DNA of 64,000 nucleotides from an uncultured Bacteroidales bacterium (GTDB lineage Bacteria; Bacteroidota; Bacteroidia; Bacteroidales; Bacteroidaceae): NCBI GenBank assembly GCA_902779875.1, contig CACZCX010000012.1, positions 62,001-126,000 on the forward strand, written 5' to 3'. The notes beneath the pieces were generated by a model that was not told where the DNA came from, made no database searches, and saw nothing but the letters and a program-made list of their open reading frames with translations. The position numbers were made by a program, and so were the translations under genes. The first letter of the stretch is position 1. Every line of letters begins with the position of its first letter. This document shows, one piece after another, positions 23,304 to 32,275 of this stretch.

Positions 23304-25114
23304 TATTCAAACCATTTCAGGATATCCTGATCAGTCTTTATGATATAGGTAGGTTTGGCATCAGGGGTACGTGACGGCATCTTGCATGCTTTGAGAGAAC
23401 GCAGGAGTTCCTGCATCTCAGGCTCTGACAGATGACGTCCTGCCGGTATTGCTGCCTTGCGTGCCATAGCCAGCGCCATAGACTCCAGCTGACGTTCCTG
23501 CTCCTGCGTGGGGTTGATGCGCAAATCGGCAATCATATCGGTTATGAGACGTTCGTAATCCTGTCCCTCCAGACCGGACGGTATACCCTGCACGGCAATG
23601 GCGCCGCGTCCCATATCGGATATATCGAATCCAAGTTCAGCAAAGCGGGGCTTGAGCTCGGCAAACAGGGCGGCATCGGATGCGGAGAGCTGGAACATCT
23701 CAGGGAACAGCAGTCCCTGTGATGCAGCGGCATGTGTAGTGGCGCTGGCCAGGAATCTCTCATACAGCACCCTGATATGTGCACGGTGCTGGTCGACCAC
23801 CATCAGCCCCTGGTCCGATGCAGCCAGGATGTATCGGTCCGCATACTGGAAAGGCTTGACGGGCTGCTCCTCGACATCAGCCACCTCCTCTTTCACGGGG
23901 TTGAAGGGAATGGTTCCCTCATTTATCTTATGCTCAATGACATCACCGTAGAGCTTGCTCCAGTTCTCACGGTTGGAGCGGCTCTGGACTGACTCGCTGC
24001 GACTGCCTGCGAACGGATTGAAATCCGGGTTATAGCTCACCTTAGGCTGTGTCACGGGGCGTGACGCGTCATAGATGGGTATATCGGGCATATCGGCGGT
24101 ATTGAAATCGATAGTTGGCATCTCCTCGTAGCGGCCTACGGTCTCCTTGACGGCTGCCATGAGGATCTTCCAGATCACCTGCTCGTCCTGGAACTTGATC
24201 TCTGTCTTGGTGGGATGTATGTTCACGTCAATGCTGTCGGCCGGAACATCCAGGAAGAGGAAATATGATGGCTGGTCACCCTCGGGCACGAGTCCCTCAT
24301 AGGCGCTCAGCACGGCCTTATGGAAATAGGGATGGCGCATGAACCTGCCGTTCACAAAGAAGAACTGCTTGGAGCCTTTGCCTTTCACATTCTCCAGATT
24401 GGAGCAGAATCCGCTCACCTTCACTACCGATGTCTCCACCTCCACGGGCAGAAGCGCCTCATTCATCTTCTTGCCGAACAGGTTTATGATCCTCTGTTTC
24501 ACGGCCGATGAGGGAAGCGACAGCACCTGTTCCCCCTGATGGTAGAGCTCTATGGCCACCTCGGGATGTGCCAGGGCCACACGTTCCATCTCGGTAAGTA
24601 TATGTCCGTACTCGGTCTGGTTGCTCTTGAGGAACTTACGGCGTGCGGGGACGTTGTAAAATAGATTACGCACCGTGAAGCTGCTGCCCTCGGGGCATAC
24701 GCAGGGTTCCTCCTGCTCCACTTCCGATGCCTTGACGGTTATGGCGGTACCTGTCTCGCTGTCATGGGTGCGCGTGCGGAGCTGTACCTCGGCCACAGAG
24801 GCTATGGAAGGCAGCGCCTCACCGCGGAATCCGAATGTGGTGAGCGAGTAGAGGTCATCGGACTGACGGATCTTGGAGGTGGCATGACGCTCAAAGGCCA
24901 GGCGTGCATCGGCAGGTATCATGCCGCAGCCGTCATCAATCACCTGTATCATGGTGCGGCCGGCATCGGTCAGGATAACCTGTATCTTGCCGGCACCGGC
25001 GTCGACGGCATTCTCCACCAACTCCTTTACGACCGATGCAGGACGGTTCACCACCTCACCTGCCGCGATCTGGCTGGCTACAGCCTGTGACAAGACCTTT
25101 ACCTTTCCCTCCAT
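23303..25114 (-). CDS. mutL: DNA mismatch repair protein MutL
   Basis: 603 aa. The GHKL ATPase head shows NRPASVVKELVENAVDAGA (Mg/ATP-binding Asn), IDDGCGM and the lid motif TFGFRGEALPSIASV. The central transducer region has VFVNGR-like FFVNGRFMRHP. The C-terminal dimerisation domain starts near DQHRAHIRVLYERF. The DQHAxxE-type endonuclease motif appears as DQHRAHIRVLYE. MutL links MutS mismatch recognition to strand incision. Last gene of the long minus-strand run after the OstA-like and small membrane protein genes (7 bases upstream). Confidence 0.96.
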   Translation of the reverse strand: MEGKVKVLSQAVASQIAAGEVVNRPASVVKELVENAVDAGAGKIQVILTDAGRTMIQVIDDGCGMIPADARLAFERHATSKIRQSDDLYSLTTFGFRGEALPSIASVAEVQLRTRTHDSETGTAITVKASEVEQEEPCVCPEGSSFTVRNLFYNVPARRKFLKSNQTEYGHILTEMERVALAHPEVAIELYHQGEQVLSLPSSAVKQRIINLFGKKMNEALLPVEVETSVVKVSGFCSNLENVKGKGSKQFFFVNGRFMRHPYFHKAVLSAYEGLVPEGDQPSYFLFLDVPADSIDVNIHPTKTEIKFQDEQVIWKILMAAVKETVGRYEEMPTIDFNTADMPDIPIYDASRPVTQPKVSYNPDFNPFAGSRSESVQSRSNRENWSKLYGDVIEHKINEGTIPFNPVKEEVADVEEQPVKPFQYADRYILAASDQGLMVVDQHRAHIRVLYERFLASATTHAAASQGLLFPEMFQLSASDAALFAELKPRFAELGFDISDMGRGAIAVQGIPSGLEGQDYERLITDMIADLRINPTQEQERQLESMALAMARKAAIPAGRHLSEPEMQELLRSLKACKMPSRTPDAKPTYIIKTDQDILKWFE

Positions 25115-25121
25115 ATTCCAA

Positions 25122-25412
25122 TCAGATATTTCCGTTCAGGATATTTATCAGAAGAACGGTAAGAAGCACGGCAAGCACAATGGCCACAGGCATGCTTATG
25201 CTGGGGCCTCCGTTCTCAACCTTACGTTTGAGATGCTTGGTGCTCTCCAGGAACTTGCCACGGATATTCTCAGGGTTATACTCCTCCTCAGGAAGCATAC
25301 CGAGTTCACGCTTGGCCCTCTCTTCAATCTTGGCCAGCTTCTCCTTGCGCTCATCGACATAGATATACTTATGCTCAAAGCGACGAGGCTCTCTGATGTT
25401 GAACATTCCCAT
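25122..25412 (-). CDS. small Bacteroidota tail-anchored protein, unknown function
   Basis: 96 aa. A charged N-terminal part (EHKYIYVDERKEKLAKIEERAKREL) likely forms a helix, followed by NPENIRGKFLESTKHLKRK and one C-terminal membrane helix (SMPVAIVLAVLLTVLLINIL). Topology suggests a cytoplasmic domain anchored in the inner membrane. It sits between ostA-like and mutL with gaps of only 7 bases, so it belongs to the operon. I recall similar conserved hypothetical proteins in Bacteroidales in the same place, without known function. Confidence 0.8.
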   Translation of the reverse strand: MGMFNIREPRRFEHKYIYVDERKEKLAKIEERAKRELGMLPEEEYNPENIRGKFLESTKHLKRKVENGGPSISMPVAIVLAVLLTVLLINILNGNI

Positions 25413-25419
25413 AATCTCT

Positions 25420-27066
25420 CTATCTGTTACGTCTCAAAGTAGGCATCGGGACCTCTCTTGACGAGTTGCTCTTCTTTAACTGCTCATCCAGGAACTTGCC
25501 GCGCCAGTAGAACACATCCTCGGCATCAAGCGGTCTTATACGTTCAAACCAGTTGAACGAGGAGAGCAGCATCTTGCTGCGGTCTATCTGGCTCATCGGA
25601 TACATAATTCCGTTGGACGAGCCGTAGACGACTATCTTATAAACGGTACGGTCCCTGAAATACGTCGTCAGACTTGGGCCCTCGGTGGTATTCATGCCTA
25701 TCATGGTAGAATCGGCATCCAAGGGATAGAATACAGCCTCCACGTTTCCGTTCACATCGGCATGGTCTATCTCGCCGTTCTTGAAATAGGCCTTCATCTC
25801 ACGTCCGGCTATCTGGTTGAAATGAGCCGAATCGACCATCTGCACGAACAGGGCCTGCCCTTTCACATGAGCCCAGTCTATGGTGCTGTCATTCATGTAG
25901 AATATGATCTTCTCTCCGAGGATCTGCTGGCCGTCACTCCACAGTATAGGTTCCTTGTAGAGGGTCAGGCTGGAGTCCTTAGTCGTGAAAACCATGGAGT
26001 CGGCCACCATCTGCATATCGGGCCTGTATCCGCGCACCCTGTTGAAACCGCGCATCTGACGCTCCACCACGGAGTCACGCGCCTCATTGTAGAAGGTAAC
26101 AAGACGGAACGTATCGGCATGGACATAGAGACTGTCACCGGCAGAATACTCAATGAGCAGGGCTCTTCCGGTCACAACAGCCGAGTCATTCTCCTGGTTG
26201 TAATAGACATATTCGCCCTGTACGTCAATCTTGTCCTTGTAGTTGTTTATGATTACGTCACCGAATCCCTCCATACGGCCCAGGTCCTTGTCATAGACTA
26301 TGCTGTCACCGGTCATACGGTTCTGACCGCCGCTCTGCTCCACTACCGAGCGGTCCAGGAGCACGGCGCTGTTGGATAGCGTGTTGAAACGTCCGTTGCT
26401 GGAGTTTATGACATTATCCTCATTGATTATTGTGGTCGGACTGGTGAGGTATGCCATGTGAGAGTCGGTATTGTAATGCAGGGTATCGGTGGTGAGATTA
26501 TAGTCAGGACTCTCAAGCGACACTCCGTCAATGAACAGTGACATCTTGGTGTTGGTATCGAACTGTCCGTATTCCGATATAAGGGTGCTCTCCTCATCCA
26601 GCAGCGTACCGCCGTCAAAGAACCATCCCAGACCCGTGTTGCGGTCAAAGTTCAGACTGTCTGTAAGAAGCACCATGGAGCGGTTCTCAAGACGTACGTT
26701 ATCCCTCACCCTGAGCAGTTTGCTCTCACCGTCATAGAAAAGGGAGTCTCCGTAGAGGAACAGGGTGTCACCCTGCTCCGCCCTCACGTTATGATAGGCG
26801 CTGAAAGAGTTTTTCTTCTGATAGAAAAGGGCACTGTCACAATACATGTACATGCTGTCGTGACGGAAAACCACATTGCCGATGAGGCGCTGTGCGTCAG
26901 GATTGATCCACTCCTCAAAACGGATCAGGTCTGCGTTGAGGAGATAGACGTAACTGGTATCGGCGGGAGCCTTGGTATCAGGTATGGAGTCCGTCCCCTG
27001 AGCCGCCACCACACCGGAGCAGCACAGCAGACAGAAATACAGGAGCAACCTGAGCTTGCACATCAT
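25420..27066 (-). CDS. OstA/LptA-like periplasmic protein
   Basis: 548 aa with signal peptide (start ATG at 27066 or the adjacent one at 27063). Tandem beta-jellyroll strands: LIGNVVFRHDSMYMYCDSAL, RVRDNVRLENRSMVLLTDSL, LTDTLHYNTDSHMAYLTSP and so on, the pattern of the OstA-like domain of LPS-transport proteins (LptA/LptC/LptD N-terminus). It is probably the Bacteroidota LptA-type bridge carrying LPS across the periplasm, though the family is longer than enterobacterial LptA. It follows the SurA-like genes by 12 bases. The LPS exporter ATPase gene lptB is elsewhere in this window and interrupted. Confidence 0.8.
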   Translation of the reverse strand: MMCKLRLLLYFCLLCCSGVVAAQGTDSIPDTKAPADTSYVYLLNADLIRFEEWINPDAQRLIGNVVFRHDSMYMYCDSALFYQKKNSFSAYHNVRAEQGDTLFLYGDSLFYDGESKLLRVRDNVRLENRSMVLLTDSLNFDRNTGLGWFFDGGTLLDEESTLISEYGQFDTNTKMSLFIDGVSLESPDYNLTTDTLHYNTDSHMAYLTSPTTIINEDNVINSSNGRFNTLSNSAVLLDRSVVEQSGGQNRMTGDSIVYDKDLGRMEGFGDVIINNYKDKIDVQGEYVYYNQENDSAVVTGRALLIEYSAGDSLYVHADTFRLVTFYNEARDSVVERQMRGFNRVRGYRPDMQMVADSMVFTTKDSSLTLYKEPILWSDGQQILGEKIIFYMNDSTIDWAHVKGQALFVQMVDSAHFNQIAGREMKAYFKNGEIDHADVNGNVEAVFYPLDADSTMIGMNTTEGPSLTTYFRDRTVYKIVVYGSSNGIMYPMSQIDRSKMLLSSFNWFERIRPLDAEDVFYWRGKFLDEQLKKSNSSREVPMPTLRRNR

Positions 27067-27078
27067 GCCGGCCTTCTA

Positions 27079-28431
27079 TTATCTCTGACCCCAACCGGGA
27101 TACATGAATTCACAATCGTTCCAGCCCTCACTTATACGGACATATGTGGTGCGCTGTTTCTCACGTATCCATTTCTCAAGAGCCTCCTGCTGACGGATCT
27201 GGGTCACCATATCATAGAGGACCTCATAGTCATCGGATATATTGGCCTTGTGTCCGTTGATCTTGCTGCGCAGCTTTACGATGGCGCATACAGGCTTGCC
27301 TTTGACAACGATGGTGAAGGGATCCGACACCTCGCCCACATGCATGCTGCTGATTACCCTGGCAATCTCAGGCTCCAGCTCTTCAAGGGTGAACTTGGAA
27401 CTGAGAGTCTCCCTGTTGCTCTTGAGTCCGTTGTTGTTACGGGTATCCTTATCCTGTGAATAGGCAGCAACACAGAACTCAAATGTATGGTTTCCGGTAC
27501 GGATGTCATTGGCTATGGTATCAAGACGCTCCAGACAGGCATTCACGCTCGACATGGGGATGTTGGGCCTGCGCAGTATGTGACGTACACGGACACGGTC
27601 ACCCAGACGCTCCATGAACTGGATGATATGGTAACCGTATTCAGTCTCCACAATCTTGGATATCTTACCGGGTTCGTTCATATTGAAAGCCACTGCCGAG
27701 AACTCGGGAACCATCTGGCTGCGGCCAAAGAAACCCAGGTCTCCACCCACCTTGGCAGACTGGGTATCCTCCGAATAGAGGGTTGCCAGAGTGGTGAACG
27801 GCACCTCACCGGCCTGCACGCGTCTGGTGTATTCACGGAGCTCGTCCTTGACGGCATCAATCTCCTCCTGAGGTATGATAGGCTCCTGAGTTATTATCTG
27901 GACCTCCACCTGAGTGGGAATATCCTCGATCTCATCCTGAGGCATATCCTTGACATAACGCCTGACCTCGGCGGGAGTGACCTTTACTTTCGATATTATC
28001 TTTTTGCGTACCTCATTGATTACATACTCCTGACGGTATTGCTCAAAAAGACGGCTTCGGAGCTGGTCCATAGTCATCTCGAAATACTCCTCGACCTTAT
28101 CCTGCGATCCCAGTTTCTCTATCCTGTTATTGAGGTCACGCTGTACCAGATCGGCCACGTCCTCATCGGAAGCGAATATACTGTCCAGCTCAGCCTGGTT
28201 CATGAACAGCTTGTTCAGGGCCAGCTGCTCAGGGATGATGCAGTAGGGATCCCCGTCCCACTGGATGCCGTTCTTCTGGGCGTCACGTCGGGTCTCCTCC
28301 ACCTCGGAACGGTAGATAGCCTCGTCTCCTACCACCCAAACTATCTCATCAATGACATTACTCTGAGCTACACTTACCCCGCACTGGAGCAGCAATGTCA
28401 TGAGCACTGACAAATATGTTGTTCTTTTCAT
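27079..28431 (-). CDS. periplasmic peptidyl-prolyl isomerase, SurA-like (1)
   Basis: 450 aa, signal peptide MKRTTYLSVLMTLLLQCGVSVAQ. N-terminal SurA_N-like chaperone part (DEIVWVVGDEAIYRSEVEETR) and two parvulin domains: the first around VEVQIITQEP...LATLYSEDTQSAKVGGDLGFFGRSQMVPEFSAVAF, the second from VRVRHILRRPNI with FTLEELEPEIA. These proteins escort unfolded outer-membrane proteins. It is the third of three consecutive PPIase-type genes and overlaps the preceding one by 4 bases (ATGA). Confidence 0.9.
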   Translation of the reverse strand: MKRTTYLSVLMTLLLQCGVSVAQSNVIDEIVWVVGDEAIYRSEVEETRRDAQKNGIQWDGDPYCIIPEQLALNKLFMNQAELDSIFASDEDVADLVQRDLNNRIEKLGSQDKVEEYFEMTMDQLRSRLFEQYRQEYVINEVRKKIISKVKVTPAEVRRYVKDMPQDEIEDIPTQVEVQIITQEPIIPQEEIDAVKDELREYTRRVQAGEVPFTTLATLYSEDTQSAKVGGDLGFFGRSQMVPEFSAVAFNMNEPGKISKIVETEYGYHIIQFMERLGDRVRVRHILRRPNIPMSSVNACLERLDTIANDIRTGNHTFEFCVAAYSQDKDTRNNNGLKSNRETLSSKFTLEELEPEIARVISSMHVGEVSDPFTIVVKGKPVCAIVKLRSKINGHKANISDDYEVLYDMVTQIRQQEALEKWIREKQRTTYVRISEGWNDCEFMYPGWGQR

Positions 28432-29333
28432 TTCTTACGGTTTTGATGAAATATGATTCTTCCCTTCTCCAAGGCCGCCTCATAGAGATCCTCCTTGATT
28501 TTCCTCATGTAAGCCACCTCGTTGCTGTTGGACAGGAGTCCGCGTATCCTCACGCTGGCATGATCCAGCGGATCCAGGCCTCCCTTGGGAGCGTACTCGC
28601 TGATATTCAGGAGATATATGGACTCCTCATCCTTGAACTCAAAGTTTCTCTTATCCTTAAGCAGGGACTCAAGAGGCTTGTCCAGGACGGGAAGCAGCAC
28701 CTCCAGTTCGGCAACGGTACGCCAGTTGTCATAAAAGAAATCGCAGCGTCCGGCATTGCGGATGCTGTATTTCTCTATCTCCTCGAATGACTCGTCATCC
28801 TGTCTGGTATAGAGTTTCCTTATGTCCGACAAATCATGTGACTTGATGGGAATCTTGAGGAAGAGTCCCTTGACCAGAGACTCATCAAGCACGAACAGTC
28901 CCTCGTTTTCCTTATAGAACCTCTCTATCTCCTCTTGCGATGTCTCGGCGGAGAACTTCTGTTCTATGAGCCTGCGCTGGAACTCATGTTCAAACAGCGA
29001 GCGGCGGTAATTCTCGACCAGACGGTCAATATCCTTGGTATCGGGGATGTTGCGGATGGCGTTCTGGTAGAAAAGGGCATCCTGAGCCCAGTTCTTTATG
29101 TAGCGCTCGGCGAACATGGCGCTGTCCGACTCGGACAGTCCAAGCGGTATCACCTTCTTGATGTCCTCCAGATAGAGCACGTCACCGTTTATTTCAACGA
29201 TGGGAGTCTTGCCCTGGACATACTCGGTAACGCTTTTATTCCACTTGCACGAAACAAGCAGGAGGATAAGCAGAACCGGCAGCAATCCTGTTAGAGAGAA
29301 GTGGCAAAACTGTGTTCTTTTCATCGTAATCAA
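28428..29333 (-). CDS. SurA-like lipoprotein, partial PPIase family
   Basis: 301 aa. The start at 29333 overlaps the previous stop by ATGA; an internal ATG at 29324 is the alternative. Signal peptide ends LLLVSCKW, a lipobox, so this is a lipoprotein. The region VVEINGDVLYLEDIKKVIP is a SurA_N-like beginning and SAETSQEEIERFYKENEG is typical of parvulin-associated chaperone helices, but no complete parvulin domain is obvious. It likely works with its two neighbours in outer-membrane protein folding. That is inferred from family and position. Confidence 0.75.
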   Translation of the reverse strand: MITMKRTQFCHFSLTGLLPVLLILLLVSCKWNKSVTEYVQGKTPIVEINGDVLYLEDIKKVIPLGLSESDSAMFAERYIKNWAQDALFYQNAIRNIPDTKDIDRLVENYRRSLFEHEFQRRLIEQKFSAETSQEEIERFYKENEGLFVLDESLVKGLFLKIPIKSHDLSDIRKLYTRQDDESFEEIEKYSIRNAGRCDFFYDNWRTVAELEVLLPVLDKPLESLLKDKRNFEFKDEESIYLLNISEYAPKGGLDPLDHASVRIRGLLSNSNEVAYMRKIKEDLYEAALEKGRIIFHQNRKK

Positions 29334-30751
29334 ATGGAGACTTTCTTAAGCGCCCTCTTATAGATCTTGTACTTGTATTTCTTGCGCAGGGACTTGACCC
29401 ACTGGCTCTCCAGATACTTCTGATAATCCTCCGCCACCTGTGATGCCACATCCTGCATACTCTCGGGAGCAGTGAGTATCTTGCCTACATAATTGGCGTA
29501 CTGGAATGAGCCGATGGTCTTGGGCTCACCCTCGCCGAATACGACATAGTCCACATAGGCGTTCTGGCCCTTACGGAAGATGCCTGTCTCGGACGAGCTG
29601 CGTACGGCACGCAGTCTCACGTTTTCGCGGTTGAACGTTACGATGGTATCGGCCCACTTGCTCATGTCAAGTCCGTCAAGAGCCTTCTCGACCTGACGGA
29701 ACAGGGACTCGTCAATGCAGAAGAACACCATACCCTTGAAACAGGGCTCCTGGAACTTGTACTCCTGGGCATGCGCCTTGAAATACGCCTCCATCTCCTT
29801 GGTGCTAGAGCCTATCTTGTCCCATACCTCACGGCTGCTTATGTCAAACACGAGCAGTCCGTCATGGTACTCTCTCGATATGTTGCCGAACTCGGGTTCC
29901 ACCTCCTCAAGCAGGCTGTCCAGACGTGCCACGGCAGCGCCGTCTCTCTCCTCCCATCCAAGACGTTTGGCATAGGAGTTGGCCTTGCGGTTCATGGCAT
30001 CGGCCACGGCGGGAGTGCTGTTCTCGAGATATCTCATGATATCATCACGGTTATCCTCATATGTTCCGATGTCACGACGGGGACCGGCCTTGAGGATGAA
30101 GAACGTGTTATCATAAAGTATTGGCTTGGTGTACTCGCCTTCCTTGATCGAAAACACCTCATCGGCAAGCTCCATAGGCAGCTGTGAACGTGATACCCAA
30201 CCGGCCTCACCTTCATCCTTTGCCGATGAATCATTGGAGTATCTCAAGGCCAGACGGCCGAAATCCTGACCGGCCTCCAGCATGTCATAGACTTCAGTTA
30301 TCTGAGCGTAAGCCTCTCTCATGGTAGCGTCAGTCACCTCCTTGGGAGTGATCGCTATAAGATGAAGCAACATGAGACCGTCGGGGCCTACCTCCCTTAC
30401 CGAGTTCTCATAAGTGCTCCGGGCTACAGTCTCCAGATATGCGGTGTCAATCATGTAATCGGCAGCCTGCATATCCCTGTAGGTCCTGAACTCCTTAAGG
30501 AAAGACTCGCTCTTATCCATACCCTCGTCAACTGCAGCCTGAACCTTGAGTTTGAAGTTCAGGTAGAGTTCCGCATATTCCATTACAGACTTCTTGGTTA
30601 CCGGAGCAGAGGTATTGTTCTTGCGGAAGAAATACTCAAACTCTGATTTCTTTACGTCATATCCGTTCACCTTCATGATGACAGGGTCATCCTGGGCCTG
30701 GAAAGGCACACAGAAAAGAACGGACAATATGCAGGATAGGATACGTTTCAT
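29330..30751 (-). CDS. periplasmic peptidyl-prolyl isomerase, SurA-like (2)
   Basis: 473 aa with signal peptide MKRILSCILSVLFCVPFQAQ. Chaperone helices ELYLNFKLKVQAAVDEGMD, then a parvulin domain around MLLHLIAITPKEVTDATM and DFGRLALRYSNDSSAKDEGEAGWVSRSQLP, and a less conserved second half. First gene of the PPIase trio, 18 bases after guaB. The three genes use overlapping or very short junctions, a sign of one transcript. Confidence 0.88.
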   Translation of the reverse strand: MKRILSCILSVLFCVPFQAQDDPVIMKVNGYDVKKSEFEYFFRKNNTSAPVTKKSVMEYAELYLNFKLKVQAAVDEGMDKSESFLKEFRTYRDMQAADYMIDTAYLETVARSTYENSVREVGPDGLMLLHLIAITPKEVTDATMREAYAQITEVYDMLEAGQDFGRLALRYSNDSSAKDEGEAGWVSRSQLPMELADEVFSIKEGEYTKPILYDNTFFILKAGPRRDIGTYEDNRDDIMRYLENSTPAVADAMNRKANSYAKRLGWEERDGAAVARLDSLLEEVEPEFGNISREYHDGLLVFDISSREVWDKIGSSTKEMEAYFKAHAQEYKFQEPCFKGMVFFCIDESLFRQVEKALDGLDMSKWADTIVTFNRENVRLRAVRSSSETGIFRKGQNAYVDYVVFGEGEPKTIGSFQYANYVGKILTAPESMQDVASQVAEDYQKYLESQWVKSLRKKYKYKIYKRALKKVSI

Positions 30752-30769
30752 AAGCTTGGTCTTTGGTTT

Positions 30770-32245
30770 TTATTCGTGACGGCTGTAGTTCGGAGCCTCG
30801 CTCGTGATAGCTACATCATGCGGGTGGCTCTCGTTCATACCTGCGTTGGTTATGCGTACGAACTTGGCCTCATGCAGTTTTTCTATGTTGGGAGCGCCGC
30901 AATAGCCCATACCTGAACGCAGACCGCCTGCGAGCTGGTAAACTACCTCATAGAGAGTGCCCTTGTAAGGAACACGGGCTGCGATGCCCTCCGGAACGAG
31001 CTTACGGGCGTCCTTGGTATCGGCCTGGAAGTAGCGGTCCTTGGAACCGTTCTCCATTGCCTCAAGAGAACCCATGCCACGGTATGACTTGAACTTACGT
31101 CCGTTGAATATGATGGTCTCGCCGGGAGATTCCTCAGTACCGGCTACCAGTGAACCGAACATCACGCTGTCACCACCGGCTGCGAGAGCCTTGACCACGT
31201 CACCGGAGTAGCGCAGGCCACCGTCGGCGATGATAGGTACACCTGAACCCTTGATTGCTGAATATACGTCATATACGGCCGATACCTGGGGAACGCCGAT
31301 ACCTGCGATGATACGGGTGGTGCAGATAGAGCCGGGACCCATACCTACCTTGACGGCGTCAGCTCCTGCCTCAACGAGCATCTTGGCGGCGGCACCGGTA
31401 GCGATGTTACCTACCACGATATCTATGTCCTTGAAGCTGGCCTTAGCCTCCTTCAGTTTGGCGATGACGCTCTGTGTGTGGCCGTGTGCGGTATCGATTA
31501 CGATAGCATCGGCACCGGCGTTTACAAGAGCCTCCATACGAACCAGGGTATCGTTGGTGACACCTACACCTGCGGCAACGCGCAGACGGCCCTTGCTGTC
31601 CTTGCAGGCCATGGGTTTGTCCTTGGCCTTGGTGATGTCCTTATAGGTGATAAGACCGACCAGCTTGCCGTTGTTGTCTACTACAGGAAGCTTCTCGATC
31701 TTGTTCTCCTGAAGTATCTGTGAGGCAACCTCCATGTCAACCTGCTGGTGAGTGGTAACCAGATTCTCCTTGGTCATGACATCCTCAATCTTGACGTCAT
31801 AGTTACGCTGGAACCTGAGGTCACGGTTGGTCACGATACCGCAGAGCTTGCCGTCCTCCTCAACGACAGGGATACCGCCGATATGATACTCGGCCATAAG
31901 GTTAAGGGCGTCCCTGATTGTATTTGAACGAAGAATTGTAATGGGATCATAGATCATACCGTTCTCGGCACGCTTTACGATGGCAACCTGACGGGCCTGT
32001 TCTGCAATCGGCATGTTCTTGTGGATAACACCGATACCACCCTCACGTGCAATGGCGATAGCCATGCGTGATTCGGTTACGGTATCCATTGCTGCGGTCA
32101 CGAACGGGATGTTAAGGTTGATGTTGCGTGAGAATCTTGATGAGAGATTGATGTCACGCGGCAGTACCTCTGAATAAGCGGGAATGAGCAGGACATCATC
32201 GAAAGTCAAGCCCTCCATTGCAACTCTATCTTCTAAAAATGACAT
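30770..32245 (-). CDS. guaB: inosine-5'-monophosphate dehydrogenase
   Basis: 491 aa, usual length. Oxidises IMP to XMP with NAD, the committed step of guanine nucleotide synthesis. Features in order: N-terminal EGLTFDDVLLIPAYSEVLP, two CBS domains (about residues 95-210), IDTAHGH, the active-site loop GPGSICTTRI with the catalytic Cys, and the flap ESPGETIIFNGRKFKSYRGMGS. It follows recQ by 30 bases with no obvious promoter and may be read through from it. Confidence 0.98.
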   Translation of the reverse strand: MSFLEDRVAMEGLTFDDVLLIPAYSEVLPRDINLSSRFSRNINLNIPFVTAAMDTVTESRMAIAIAREGGIGVIHKNMPIAEQARQVAIVKRAENGMIYDPITILRSNTIRDALNLMAEYHIGGIPVVEEDGKLCGIVTNRDLRFQRNYDVKIEDVMTKENLVTTHQQVDMEVASQILQENKIEKLPVVDNNGKLVGLITYKDITKAKDKPMACKDSKGRLRVAAGVGVTNDTLVRMEALVNAGADAIVIDTAHGHTQSVIAKLKEAKASFKDIDIVVGNIATGAAAKMLVEAGADAVKVGMGPGSICTTRIIAGIGVPQVSAVYDVYSAIKGSGVPIIADGGLRYSGDVVKALAAGGDSVMFGSLVAGTEESPGETIIFNGRKFKSYRGMGSLEAMENGSKDRYFQADTKDARKLVPEGIAARVPYKGTLYEVVYQLAGGLRSGMGYCGAPNIEKLHEAKFVRITNAGMNESHPHDVAITSEAPNYSRHE

Positions 32246-32275
32246 TTGTATATGGTTTTTAGTTGTTACTCTAGT

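Noticed and set aside
27487..28410. 307-codon open frame opposite the SurA-like gene
   Set aside because: Shadow of a well-supported gene; composition rich in Leu, His and Ile as typical for antisense frames here.
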